The position numbers and the translations under genes are program-made. DNA of 64,000 bases from Maratus speciosus (taxonomy: Eukaryota; Arthropoda; Arachnida; Araneae; Salticidae): NCBI GenBank assembly GCA_963932465.1, contig OZ010795.1, forward strand, positions 18,783,197 through 18,847,196. The letters are read 5' to 3'. Each line of letters opens with the position of its first letter. The first letter of the stretch is position 1. Below are positions 32,771 through 44,109 of this stretch, in pieces. The notes beneath the pieces were generated by a model. That model searched no databases, was not told where the DNA came from, and saw only the letters and a program-made list of their open reading frames with translations.

Positions 32771-33114
32771 TCGTTTTATAACGCTGTTAAAAAATACCGG
32801 TCGGCAGAGACTCTGTTTACTTAATTCATTTTATTTTAGCTTCTTATCAAATGTTTAAATGTTTAACTGATCTTTTTTAATCAAACACGAAAACAACCAT
32901 TGGATGTCTTAACAGCAACTGATTCGGCCCTAAATTTTCGCAATCAAAGGGAATTGAATGGAAACCCGTTTACAGGGAAATCGCTATAAGTTTTTTCATT
33001 ATAGTTCAATCTTCTCTAATCTTTTAAAAACCGATCAATTTAGCGTGATTTTAGATTCTGCGGTGTCTGAACGGGGGTTGGCGAGCGTAGCTTGCAGGAG
33101 GCAGAGCCCCCTAG
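32771..33114 (+). mobile_element. Helitron 3' terminal region, family 1
   Basis: The 3' end has a GC-rich hairpin GCGAGCGTAGCTTGC, then a GAGGCAGAGCCCCC block and terminal CTAG at 33,111-33,114, followed by a host T. This is the canonical Helitron 3' end structure. It shares its whole length with 1,410-1,725. No RepHel protein is visible, so it is non-autonomous or truncated. The open frame at 32,958-33,209 crosses the terminus and is not a gene. Confidence 0.75.
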
Positions 33115-33117
33115 TTA

Positions 33118-33390
33118 GATATATAAAATCCAAACGGAAATTTCGTCCCGAACACCTATATTTCGAGTTATACTGCATGGATTTTGACGGAACGTATACT
33201 GTTAGTTAGGTATCGTTTCAGGGAAGGTTTTAAGCTATAACACATAGTTCTACGTAAGTTAGTTATCGAATTATGATGAAAAGTTCTGTTATTTTGGGGG
33301 AAAGGGTTATTATTATTCTATTGCCGATAAATTTCGTTGATAAATGAATTGAAACGGCTGTACATCTCGGAAGAAAACTTTTATTAATTT
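33118..33390 (+). repeat. One to two units of the 165-bp Helitron-associated repeat
   Basis: From ATATATAAAATCCAAACGGA AATTTCGTCCCG through ACTGTTAGTTAGG, TTTCAGGGAAGGTTTTA and TTCTACG it matches the first unit at 38,200 and at 35,888. It lies directly after the Helitron terminus at 33,114. Confidence 0.6.
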
Positions 33391-33887
33391 TGTTTGAAAG
33401 AAAAAAAAAAGAGAAAAGAAAAAATAGTTTTGACGAGTGGTAATATTATAAAACGACAATGTCGAATTTAAAAATGAAAGGTAATGTTTGTAATGCTTAA
33501 AAATTTATTCAATAGGGAAGATTGCAGTTTTAAACTATATTTGGCTATTTATCGCTTGCGTCAGGTTAAAAAAAAAATGCATCAGCAAATCTGATAAAAT
33601 AATTTCTGAGTGACAATTTTGTTTTTGTTTTGATTTTTTTTTTTATAATTTATTTTTATTTTATTTAACTTATCCATCATGTGACTTTCAGAAGAAAGTA
33701 GCAGATGTAATTATAAAAATGACGGTACTTGTGAGTTACATATTGTGTGTTTATTTACGATTTCATTTTATCGCCAAACAATTTAATTTTAATCCAAAAA
33801 TGCATAAGCGTGGCTTCGGTTTGAGCAGCATTCCCAATATTGGTTATTTTTAAAGTAGACGACTGCATTTTTTGAAAAATCTAATTC

Positions 33888-36440
33888 TACTTATATACAT
33901 ATATATATATATACAGGGTGTCTCGTCTCAACGGTGTCCAATGGCTAATTCTTAAACCGTTAGTCTTACACATATAGTTACAATTACAAAAATGTTTCAA
34001 ATCAAGTAAAGAAATATTTTAAAAGCGATTTGGGTCAATAAAAACATTTCTTAAAAAATTACGAAATTTAAATTTTTATACGGTCCCCCGGTTCTATATG
34101 TTATATTTAATAAAATTTTCCTTTTGCTCTGACAAGTAATACAAAAAAAGTCCCGTTATTCTACGATTAAAATTGACCGAGTAATAGCTGTTTAAAGTTG
34201 GAGCATATTTTTTGCTGCAAATCGGGGGTCATTCACAAATTTAGTCGAAATAAAATTTCGTCAGATATATTAAAAAATGGTTGAGAGTAAAATTAACATT
34301 GCAATATAAATTTAAAATATTTAATCATTCTGACATATTAATGCAAAATATACAATTTATAATAAACATTTAAGAAGAAAGAAAAAACTGAATTTTTGAT
34401 AAATAAAACGATGCTAAATTAACAGCCTCAATTCTTTACAAAATGATACGTATTTTAAAATATTATTAGATTACACTAGCCTGCAAAAGTTGGGTTATGT
34501 GATGTATTTTAGCTTTTAATAATTGATTCTTATGAATTCTGTACCGCTGAATCCAAAATTGACCTTCATTTTCAACCATCACATCAGTATTTTTCGCAAA
34601 TTGCAAATTTCAAAGTTAAAAAGTTCGAAGTTAAAATTGAATCTTCTCCCCCATCTCATCGGACCAATCAGCTGTTTACCTGTAATAATTCCTCGATAAG
34701 CAAAAGTATCGAATAAATATTGAATAAAATAAAATAAAATGAAATAAAATAACAAACATGCTTTACATATGTTTTATAGTATGAGATTTTCGCTATATTT
34801 TAACTTACGCATTTACGATTTGCAAAAAAATTCTAACGTGATGGTTAAAAATGGAGGTGATTTTCAGATTCAGTGCTAAAAAGTACGTAAAAATCAATTA
34901 TCAAAAGTTAAAAAACACAACCATCTCCTCTACTTTATAGTATCCGATTTTTGTTATTCTTTATATTTGACAAATTATGATTTGCGAAATATCCTGACAT
35001 GATGGTTAAAAATTAAGGTAATTTTCGGATTCAGTGCTAAAAAATACATAAAAGTCAAAAAACCCAACAATCGCAATCTTGTAGTATCTAATTTAAAGCT
35101 TTTTCTTAAAATTCTTGGCGGTAATCTATCCGAAATTTTTTGTGTTATCCTATAAAATAAGTATAAATGGTAACCACCGAAAATCGTAATAATATTAGAT
35201 TGTTATCGGATTTGCGCCAGTATGTAAATTGGAATCTCGATCGGATATTTGAAAGTGAGTTAAAGTTTTGAACAAATTTTGTACGAGTACAAATTTTGAA
35301 CTGGAAAAATATACATACAATCGTTGAAGTAACATAAAAACTTATAAAAATAACGTAATTTGTGTTAAAAGAAATCATAAAAGAAACAGTCTCAAATCCT
35401 GACAAAATAAAACATATGTTATTTTAGCCAATCTGAAACTTAATAAGTGTTAACTTAAACGTAATACTTGTACGATTTTTTTCAATGCGCAGATACACAT
35501 GAAATAAGATCTTCGAATACTTTAAGCACTTGTTATGTGACCCCTCAAAGCCAAGTCGAACCCATTTGTTTTCAGAGCAGAAAAGTGGCATAAGTCATGC
35601 ATTTTTAAACTTTCATAACTCGCTCAATTTTAGTTTTATATGAATGGGACTTTTTTGTCTTACTTGTCAGTGTAATAGGGAAAATTTACTAAATGTAACT
35701 TATAGGACCGGGGGACCGTATAAAAATTTAAATTTCGTAATTTTTTAAGAAATGTTTTTATTGACCAAAATCGCTTTTAAAATGTTTCTTTACTTGATTT
35801 AAAACATTTTTGTAATTGGAACTATATGTTTATGTCTAACAGTTTAGGAATTATCCATTGGACAGCGTTGAGACCGGACACCCTGTATAATTCAAATGGA
35901 AATTTCATTCCGGCTACTTAGAACTCGGTTTTTGCTGAACTTACACTGTTAGATAGGTAATTTTTCGGGGAAGGTTTTAGTACATAACGAGTCGTTCTAC
36001 GTTGCTTGGAATCGAATTATGGTTTAAAGTTCTTTAATGAGATGAACCGGATAATGAAAAATTAGCCTTTTTAAAAGATTCTGCCGAATGTATTTCGATG
36101 GAACTTGGACTGTTAATTAGATAATTTTCAAGGAAAGGTTTCAGTATAAACCATGTCCTTCTACGTTGCTTAGTCATATGGTTTTGGGGAAAATTCTGTA
36201 ATCTGGTGAACTCAATTATCACAATTTAGCCTTTAAAAAAAGTTATAACAAACGGTTTTTGATAGAATTTGCATTGTTAGTTCGGCAATTTTTCAGAGAT
36301 AGTTTTAGTATATAATATATTGTTCGACACTGTTTAGTCATAGAGCAAGGGGGCAAATTCTGTAATTTTCCAATTTTCCCTTTGCGAAGTGGAAGAAATG
36401 GGTTTGTCGAGAAAAGGAAAGTTTTCATGCATATTTTCCA
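33888..36440 (+). mobile_element. Helitron-like element H2, interrupted by a 2-kb transposon
   Basis: The 5' end TCTACTTATATACATATA at about 33,888 is separated from its continuation ATTCAAATGGAAATTTCATT (35,888 on) by the nested long-TIR transposon. Rejoined, the order matches the start of the copy at 38,191. The continuation carries three units of about 164 bp (anchors at about 35,949, 36,112 and 36,276). No 3' hairpin or CTAG end was located, so this copy is probably 3' truncated. Confidence 0.55.
33914..35885. mobile_element. Non-autonomous DNA transposon with about 350-bp TIRs
   Basis: The left end CAGGGTGTCTCGTCTCAACG and the right end inverted CAGGGTGTCCGGTCTCAACG match, flanked by TA on each side (33,912-33,913 and 35,886-35,887). 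Similarity between the arms extends about 350 bp inward, including TACGGTCCCCCGGTTCTATA / CGGTCCCCCGGTCCTATAAG. The central part (34,260-35,520) encodes no transposase; the 86-codon frame is unremarkable. The length is 1,972 bp. TA duplication fits a Tc1/mariner-superfamily element, but such long TIRs are unusual. Confidence 0.8.
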
Positions 36441-36474
36441 TTCAATAATTATAGAATTTATTTACTATAAAGAA

Positions 36475-37250
36475 GACATTTATCTCTTTTTATATAAAAA
36501 CAGAAGTAAATTGTATAATATAAATAACAAAAATATTAATATTCATAAATAAAAAGTTTATATATAGGAATACATATTTTAAAAAGCATAAAAGTTCATT
36601 TTATTTGTTTTCACAGCTGTTCATATCATTTGTTCATAAATCTCACTTTCTAAAGCCCGAATTGCGCCAAGCTTTTTAACATCTAACAGTACCCATTGAT
36701 CTAAAATCAGGAAAATTGGAATGTAGATGTTTGTAAAGTATGCCTTCATTAAGGAGATAAATTACGTAATCGAGTCCACAGACAATTGGCATATTTGGTA
36801 CGGATAAGTTACATAATTGAGTCTACAATCAATTGGCGTATGTTACCTAGCGTGGTTTGGCGCACAATTAACTTAGGAAAAGGTTAAAATTGATACTGTG
36901 TTTTTAAAGCGAACCAAATTCTATAACCGAATTTACAGAGAATTGGAGAAATTTGAGAGAAAGTTTTTTGGAGACCTTTTGCTACTTTTACGTTATACCA
37001 ACACCATACCAAAATGTACGACATTTATTTCAATCCTAAACCTGCAAACATATTTTGGTACATTTCCAGTATAGAGATCTTGGCGAAATAGAGAAAATAG
37101 CATTGGATGAGAAGGAAATTTGGCAACATATTTTCTGACATCCAATTCGCTGTTTCATTTCATATACACAAGCATTTTTTTCTATGTATATATAATTTAT
37201 TAAACATAAAGATGCTATTTATCTAATTTTATATAGAAACAGAAGTAATT
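36475..37250. repeat. Dispersed repeat, empty site for the 37.25-kb MITE
   Basis: The stretch 36,475-36,690 (ACAGAAGTAAATTGTATAAT to CCCGAATTGCGCCAAGCT) recurs at 37,200-37,252 plus 37,535-37,690, where a 280-bp MITE splits it. A TTTGGCG/ATTGGCG-rich stretch fills 36,690-37,150. No gene is seen. Confidence 0.5.
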
Positions 37251-37254
37251 TGGG

Positions 37255-37534
37255 TACTACTTAGTTATCCCGTCGAACAATTTCGCTAAATTATATAAAT
37301 CGCCAAATTATACAAATTGACTTATATTTTATTTTAAATAACGAAAGAACAAATAAATTAGTATAAAATTAATAAAAATACAACTAAATCGTCGAAATAA
37401 AAATCACATGATGACGTAAACAAGTGTAACTTGCTTAAAGTCAAGTGCATGTGACATTTACGATCAACCATTATTGGCATTTAATCTTATAGTTTGGCGA
37501 TAGATTTTTGGTCGACGGGATAACTAAGTAGTAG
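37255..37534. mobile_element. Full-length MITE, TTATCCCGTCGA family
   Basis: The left end CTACTTAGTTATCCCGTCGA and right end TCGACGGGATAACTAAGTAG are perfect inverted repeats, 280 bp apart, next to TA-containing flanks. The interior carries AAATAACGAAAGAACAAATA and ATTGGCATTTAATCTTATAG. Related copies lie at 27,205-27,482, 27,823-27,940, 61,773-62,053 and 63,203-63,485. No coding capacity. Confidence 0.75.
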
Positions 37535-38190
37535 TTTATGTAATTTGTATGTAAAAAACATTAATAATATACATATATAAACAAACAAAAATTTTCATAA
37601 AGTTTGTTTTCTTAACTGTTTATATCAATTAGCAACAAATCTTACTTTCTGATGCCCGAATCGCGCCAAGCTGTTTAAAAAAACGTCAATGCGCCAATCG
37701 TGGAAAACTACCAAATTCTTTTTGAAAACTGTGCCAAACAATCTGGCTTGATATTTATCGAACGAGAATTTCTTTTGGCTTTAATTATTATTTAATCGTA
37801 ACCACGCAAATAAATTTAATTTACTATTTTTTTTTTTTAAATAGAAAGTATTTTTTATTATTAAGTAAAATTAAGTTATAACTTCATTTTTCGCTGATTA
37901 AAAAATGGAAAAGTTTATTGCAATGCTAAGAGACACTTACAATTTCATGTGCGTAATTTAAATAACGATTAAAAAATATATATATAGTATCCGAACCCAC
38001 AGCAAATTGGCTCATTTTACAGAGAATGTTTTGGTACAAAATGAAATAATTTTGTTGTAGACATGATCCTAAATCTCAATACTCGCCGATTGAAAAGTCT
38101 TTAAAATTATCCAGCAGAGACAACGAGAAATAACTTACAGTTTCATAAATTTTAAGATTCAATATTCTTATCGATCTATTTACTTCTGCT

Positions 38191-39252
38191 TCTACTATAT
38201 ATACGAGAGTAAAATGCAAATGGGAAATTCATCTCGGCTGCATATAACTTGAGCTCACCTGACTGGATTTTGATGAGAATCGCAATGGTAGTTAGATAAT
38301 TTTTCAGGGAAGATTTTAGCATATAACATATCGTTGTACGTTGCTTATACATACAATTATGTTTTAAAGTTAGATAATCATACTAACCCGATTATGGAAG
38401 ATTAGCCTTTTTAAAAGATTCAGCAGAATGCATTTCGATTGAATTTGCACTGTTAGTTAGATAATTGTTCAGGCAGGGTTTTGGTATATACTATACCCTT
38501 CTGCATTTCTTAATGATAGAGATGTGGTGGAAAGTTCTATAATCAGTTGAACCCGATTATGAAAGTTTAGCATTTTTAAAAAGTTCTACAGAACGGATTT
38601 TGATAAGAATTCATTGTTAGTTACATACCTATTCAGATATGGTTTTAGTGTTTTGCATATTGTTCTACGTTGCTTAGTCATAAAATAAAGGTGAAAAGTT
38701 CCATAATCATGTGAAACCGATTATGAAAGATTAGACTTTTCAAAAAGTTCTAAATGGCGGATATTGATAATACTTGCTTTGTTGATTAAACAATGTTTGG
38801 GGAGGTTTTAGTTTATTGTGTATCATTCTACTTTGCTTAGCTATAGAATAATAGAGAGAAAGTTCTATAATCAGATCGCCCCTAATATGAAAGCTCAGCC
38901 TTTTAAAAAAGTTTTACTGGATGGATTTCGTCAGTTTGTTTGTTTGCAATATTAGTTAAATAATTTTTCAGGTTTTGGTTTATTATATTGCATATTGTAC
39001 TATCATTCTTTACAAAATCCTACTGTGAATGATCAATTAAAAGGGTTAAGACCTTAATAGCGGAAAATTTGTCTGCGCATTAGAAAATATAATAGCACAA
39101 TGGCGTTCATATCGTTTTCTGCAGTGCGAACGGACATTCCAAGTAAGGTTCCAAATTGCTTTAAATCACAATGACAAATTCACTGATACATTTTGTTTGA
39201 TTCAAGATTCATTTGGATAAACAGACCAGCGTAGCGGGTCTAGCCTGCTAGT
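38191..39252 (+). mobile_element. Helitron-like element H2, with 5' and 3' ends
   Basis: It starts TCTACTATATATACGAGAG and ends with hairpin GACCAGCGTAGCGGGTC, seven bases, then CTAG, followed by host T. Both ends fit Helitrons, though the base before the TC is T and not the expected A. The middle is an array of about 165-bp units (anchors at 38,291, 38,456, 38,620, 38,784 and 38,955). No RepHel helicase is encoded, so it is non-autonomous. Confidence 0.7.
38205..39005 (+). repeat. 165-bp tandem repeat inside Helitron H2, about 5 copies
   Basis: Spacing of the anchor GTTAGATAATTTTTCAGG-like block is 165, 164, 164 and 171 bp. Each unit has a CTACGTTGCTTA-like block, AAAGTTCTATAATC-like block and AAAGATTAGCCTTTTTAAAA-like block. 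Divergence rises towards the 3' units. Confidence 0.7.
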
Positions 39253-39282
39253 TTTAATATATAAAAAAAAGGACGAGCAATA

Positions 39283-39605
39283 AAGATAAATGAACAGTCC
39301 GTTGGAGAATACCTTCTTGGTGCAATTGTTTGAACTATTTAAGAATAAAATGTCCTACAGTGAAAAATAACCAGAGTTTAACTTAAAAATAAATCAAATA
39401 GACAGTTCGTTGGAAAACAAATTCTAGGGGCAGCTACTTAAGAAACTATTTAAGTACAAAATGACTTACAGTAAAAAATAATCCGAGTTTAACATAAAAG
39501 TAAATCAAAGAGACGTTTCGTTCGAGAACACCTTATTGCTGCAACTATTTAAAAAACTATTTAAGAATAAAATGACTTACAAATAAATCATCATTTTAAT
39601 TGAAA
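39283..39605. repeat. 110-bp tandem repeat, three copies
   Basis: GACAGTTCGTTGGA-like blocks start at about 39,290, 39,400 and 39,511. Each unit also contains AACTATTTAAGAATAAAATG, AC(T)TACAGT and AGAGTTTAAC. The third copy is partial. Confidence 0.65.
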
Positions 39606-39609
39606 AAAA

Positions 39610-40620
39610 AAATAAATACGCTCTCCGTTACGATAAATTGAAAACTTTTCAGACGTTTTTGAAATGTGAGTGAAAATATAGGACAGACTATACGTTACTT
39701 AAAGGCTTAATCAGTTGAAAAAGACACTGATAATTTGACAAAAAATCTTTCTTCAACAATTTCTTCTTCAATTCGTTTCTCCAAAAGTTAATTGTTTCTT
39801 CGTACGCTTTTCAATTTGCTGTTTATCCATTTTTTTGTGCCACCTTTTGGTAGAAAAGTCTCTTTTTTTAGAGAGCTTTAGTTTTACTTTTCTAGGAATG
39901 AAAATGAAATCAAAAGTAAAAGGTGAATTATCAATTCATCCCTCATACCTTTTTCTAACAGTCACTTCTGGATGAACATTTTATCGTAGGATTCAATTGG
40001 TACGGATGTACTAGGGGGATCATAAAAATGTTCTGAATTTTAAGAAACACTGTAAAGAGTTTCTATTCAAACTATTAAAAACAAATTCTGTATTAATTTA
40101 ACTATCAGTGCTTGATTGGGAAAGACAAAAGTTTTTCATAAGATTAAAAACAACTATCAGCCCTAAGCACTAAAATTACTGAGGGAGACGAATGTTGGAG
40201 ACAGGGTGGATTTTAAACACTCTTTAAATAATTACATATTTATACGTCTTTAAACGGCCAGCGGAAGGATCATTCACCCTTGTTGATGTTATGTTGTTAT
40301 TATGTGCCTGAAAGTTACAATCCTGTAAATTCAAGATAAAATTTTATACTATAAAGAAGATTATTTAAAAGAAGATCTTCTTTTATCTCTACATAGTCAA
40401 TAATCATACGCTTCAATAGTTTTTGTAGCAATCACTAACAGCTTACTTCATACTTTTAAACTTTGTGAAAGTTTAAATATTTGCACTGAGAATGTTTACT
40501 TTTGACCATTGCAAAACATTAATTTTTAGCGTTGTGAAATTTTATTTCTTATCATTGTAATAATTTACATTTTAGTACTGTGAAAATTTACTTCTTAAAT
40601 ATACTTTCAGAAGTCCAATA
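39610..40620. other. AT-rich DNA, nothing recognised
   Basis: No open frame, RNA or repeat of note. Around 40,440-40,600 four loosely similar lines (ACTTTGTGAAAGTTTA, GTTGTGAAATTTTA, ACTGTGAAAATTTA) suggest a weak 45-50-bp tandem. Confidence 0.4.
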
Positions 40621-40631
40621 TAATTAATTCC

Positions 40632-40880
40632 TCAATCCTCATATAGTCTATCCCCACTATACAATGTACTACTCTCAAACAATCGATGACACAAAACTGC
40701 CACGTCTTTACTGAACGAATCTCTACCTAATTCCAGCGTACCTTTATTAACACAAACTGTCCCTAGCGCAGAATGGATAACCAAATTTGAAAATTTTAAT
40801 TTCTTGTACCAAAAATACTTCTTATAAGTATCATATGAAGTGAAACACTGCTCATCCGATGTATCAAAAACACTTTTCAC
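40632..40880 (-). CDS. Unrecognised 82-codon open frame
   Basis: A minus-strand frame with moderately complex composition (a VIHSALGTVCVNKGTLELGR segment and SFSKDVAVLCHRLF) in a less AT-rich patch. The frame opens at a GTG and has no ATG near its start, so it is not a free-standing gene. It may be a fragment of a decayed mobile element or an exon. I do not recognise a family. Confidence 0.2.
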   Translation of the reverse strand: MKSVFDTSDEQCFTSYDTYKKYFWYKKLKFSNLVIHSALGTVCVNKGTLELGRDSFSKDVAVLCHRLFESSTLYSGDRLYED

Positions 40881-41139
40881 CGCAATACCACAATACCTGC
40901 AACAGCTCAGGCAATTAATTTGGATTAATTGTAGGCAATTTTAATCAGGAAACCGGATTAATTGTAACACTATTTAGACTTATAGAAGACTTTTCCTGCT
41001 TTAGTGGTGACTGTATTGTATATCTACTGGCCTAAAACCACTCACCAGTTTTACTGATCTGAAATTCTACCAGTTTGTCTCTGCACTATCCTTCTACCAC
41101 CCACGGTATGCAGACAGCATTTATTTTTTTAATTCGAGT

Positions 41140-41960
41140 CATTTTTTCAGGGGTTTTTTCAATTTTTTATTTAGATTTTCACCATTTCAAAAGATATTTT
41201 TCGCATATTTTACAAAAGGTTATTATTTTAAATTTTTGCCAATTGTAAAAACAGCCCAAAGTATGATATTTCCTTTCAATCAAAATTTTATTTTCACGTG
41301 ACTATTAAACTCAGGGAAAAACTTTTACATTAAAATTAAATGATTGCGGGTTAAAAGTACACTGTTAAAAATTTTGCAGCATTCTGGCAGGTCATTCGGC
41401 CGTTTTTCGAAAAAACGGTTTCATAACCATAATTTAACTATATTCTGACCATAAAATGGCCAATAATATGGTCAGGATAGTGTTAAAATTACGGTTGTGT
41501 AAATGTTTTCGGAAAAAACGGTCAAATGGCCTGCCAGAATGCTGCAAATTTTTAACAGTGTAGGAAAATATGAAAATAAAATCATAAAAATTTTATTTAC
41601 ACATGAATTTTAAAAGTGAAGGAAAACTTTAAAATAATAAATTCATTAATATGCAGAAATAGCAGTAAATGGGAGAAACTAAGTTATATTTAAAATGGCC
41701 AAATAATAATATTGGCAAATAGTTTAAATTTAAAAATATAATTACACTAGACATTTATTTCATATTTCGAGATGATCTTTTAAACTGTTGTTGACAATTC
41801 TAAAACAGCGCAAATAATAATATTTCCTTTCTAACAACAATAGTAGTTTTACGTGAATATTCAAAGTGAAGGAAAACTTTAAAATTATAAATTAATTAAT
41901 ATGTGTTAATAGCAGTAAATGGGAGAAATTGCGTTATATTTAAAACGTCCAAATAATAAT
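41140..41960. repeat. Old dispersed repeat, relative of 0.82-1.40 kb
   Basis: Shares block order with 820-1,400, including TTCACGTGACTATT and GTAAATGGGAGAAA. Two internal segments with GTAAATGGGAGAAA and TATATTTAAAA are themselves duplicated (about 41,640 and 41,910). Interrupted by the MITE at 41,360-41,560. Confidence 0.45.
41360..41560. mobile_element. Palindromic MITE, CACTGTTAAAAA ends
   Basis: A 201-bp element beginning CACTGTTAAAAATTTTGCAG and ending with its inverse, flanked by TA on both sides (41,358-41,359 and 41,561-41,562). The arms remain complementary for almost the full half-length, including GCATTCTGGCAGG and the CGTTTTTTCGAAAAAACG-like block, so the single strand can form a long hairpin. 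No coding capacity. Confidence 0.85.
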
Positions 41961-41989
41961 AGAATACACATATTTGAACAAAGCTCATC

Positions 41990-42949
41990 TCTCAAAGATA
42001 ATTTTTTTAACGATCTTTCTAAAAATGTAACTTTATGCAGTTTTATTCGGATAAATAATTTTGAGTAAAAATAGTCGCCTGGCATATAAAAAAGGAAGCG
42101 GTTAGTCCTTAACTGTTTATGGCAATCATATGACTTGCGTTTTTATTATATAGATGTCCACTGCAAGCATTTACTCGCATTGAATGTAACAATCGCGTCA
42201 AATTTCAAAATCATGAACTAAAAATTACATTCAAATCGTAATTTAGAACTTTTTTAGAAAGTTCTCCATTCGTTTCATATTTTTAAATTTCAAATTTTTT
42301 CGAAACAATTCTTAGAGGGTATTTGCATTTTAAAAATTACCACCTTACCAAATTTCAGATTACTATCTCCAACCGTAACACAGTAATCACAATTTTAGAA
42401 CGTTTTTTACTCTTTCTTTTAGCACAATTTTCGAATTTTTTAAAACTCTTGCTTTTCTGTGCCAACGTTTACGTATATTGAAAACCACAACCATGTCCAA
42501 TTTCAACTTCCTAGCCCTAAAACTCCCAAATAAATCATAATTTAGATAGTTTTTGGAACGTTTTTCCCCTCATTTCTCCATTTTAAATTTTGATTTTTTA
42601 GACACAGTTGTTAGCAAACGTTTACATCTTAAAGCTTAGAAATATGCTAAATTATACGTTTTTTTTTCAAAAGTTATCACAATAATTGCAATTTTGGAAT
42701 GTTTTTCTCCTTCCCATGCTCCGAGGTAGCGGTACCCACATAAAATATAGCTTATATTGGAGCAGAGTCGGTCACAATCATTTTGTCCCCTTAACATGTC
42801 GGTTAATCATTGGCTCGGTATTTCCGGAGATTACCTTCTGGAAACATTTCACCGTAAAACCGCATTTCCTTAATTCATAGGAAAATGACATCAAAGGCAT
42901 TGTCTAATTTGATTATCTTCTCACGAACGAAATGCCTGTTGTTTATGAT

Positions 42950-42950
<1 letters not shown>
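41990..42950. other. AT-rich DNA, nothing recognised
   Basis: Only short open frames. A less AT-rich patch at 42,710-42,870 has no recognisable domain or RNA fold. Confidence 0.4.

Positions 42951-42996
<46 letters not shown>
42951..42996. repeat. T46 homopolymer
   Basis: Forty-six consecutive T just upstream of the tRNA-like repeat units. It may be slippage or a retroposon tail. Confidence 0.6.
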
Positions 42997-42999
<3 letters not shown>

Positions 43000-43156
43000 G
43001 TAAAAATCACATTCAACTGAATTCCTTTTTAAAAGTATCTTAATACATGGAAATTATTCCAGAAAGAAACATTCGCCTTGCATACAATATTACAAATGAA
43101 AATAAGATTCCAAAGTACTTGCTTAAGAGGCGCAAAGGCCAACATAGTGAAAAAGA

Positions 43157-43227
43157 TTCCATGCCGGGACTCGAACTCGGGCCATCAGTATAGCGCACTG
43201 ACGTTCTACCGACTAAACCACATGGAA
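43157..43227 (-). pseudogene. tRNA-like module, family 2, copy A
   Basis: The minus strand has acceptor TTCCATG/CATGGAA, D stem GTTT/GAAC, anticodon stem TCAGT/ACTGA around loop GCGCTAT and T arm with AGTTCGAGTCC. Position 33 is C where tRNAs have U, so a translating tRNA is unlikely. Confidence 0.55.
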
Positions 43228-43491
43228 CGATACTCAGCATGGAAAATTTCTCATTATTATATGTTGGCAAGCTACAAACGCAGCACAAGATGGAATACTT
43301 AACGTGAGCCACAGACATGAGGCAAACACGAAACTTAATTAAATCCAGCATCGATAGAAACTATATTAATACATGGAAATTAATCCGGAGAGAAACATTA
43401 GCCTTGCATACAATATTTCAAATGAAAATCAGATTCCAAAGTAATTGCTTAAGAGGAGCAAAGGCCAACATAGTGAACATAGTGAAAAAGA

Positions 43492-43562
43492 TTCCATGCA
43501 GGGACTCGAACCCGGGCCATCAGTATAGCGCAATGACGTTCTATCGACTAAACCACATGGAA
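43492..43562 (-). pseudogene. tRNA-like module, family 2, copy B
   Basis: Same fold as copy A with B box GGTTCGAGTCC. It is in the head-to-tail neighbour unit, 335 bp away. Confidence 0.55.
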
Positions 43563-44039
43563 CGATATCCAGCCTGGAAAATTTCTCACTATTATATGTT
43601 GGCAAGGCTGCAAACGTAGCACAAGATGGAATATTTAACGTGAGCCACCGACATGAGGCAAACACGAAACTTAATTAAATACAGCATCGATAGAAACTAT
43701 ATTAAACATGGAAATTATCCCAGAAGGAAATTATCCAATTATTAACACACGCCTTGCATACAATATTACTCCTTCGCACTAATATTTCGCCTTACATACA
43801 ACAATTGCGCCTATTAAGCAATTATTTTGGAATCTGATTTTCATTTGAAATATTGTATGCAAGGCGAATGTTTCTCTCTAAAATAATTTCCATGTATTAA
43901 TATAGTTTCTATCAATGCTGGATTTAATTAAGTTTCGTGTTTGCCTCATGTCGGTGGCTCATGTTAAATATTCCATCTTGTGCTGCATTTGTAGCCTTGC
44001 CAACATATAATAGTGAGAAAGTTCCATGCTGGGTCTTCA

Positions 44040-44109
44040 TTCCATGTGGTTTAATCGGTAGAACGCAGTACGCTATACTGATGGCCCGGGTTCGAATCCC
44101 GGCATGGAA
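44040..44109 (+). pseudogene. tRNA-like module, family 2, copy C
   Basis: Acceptor TTCCATG/CATGGAA is perfect. The A box TGGTTTAATCGG and B box GGTTCGAATCC both match Pol III consensus. A T5 terminator follows at 44,112-44,116. One anticodon-stem base is missing, so the arm is irregular. Confidence 0.6.

Noticed and set aside
43040..43665. Overlapping open frames of 74-103 codons on both strands
   Set aside because: They are generated by the tRNA-like repeat units and mirror each other between copies; no coding signal.
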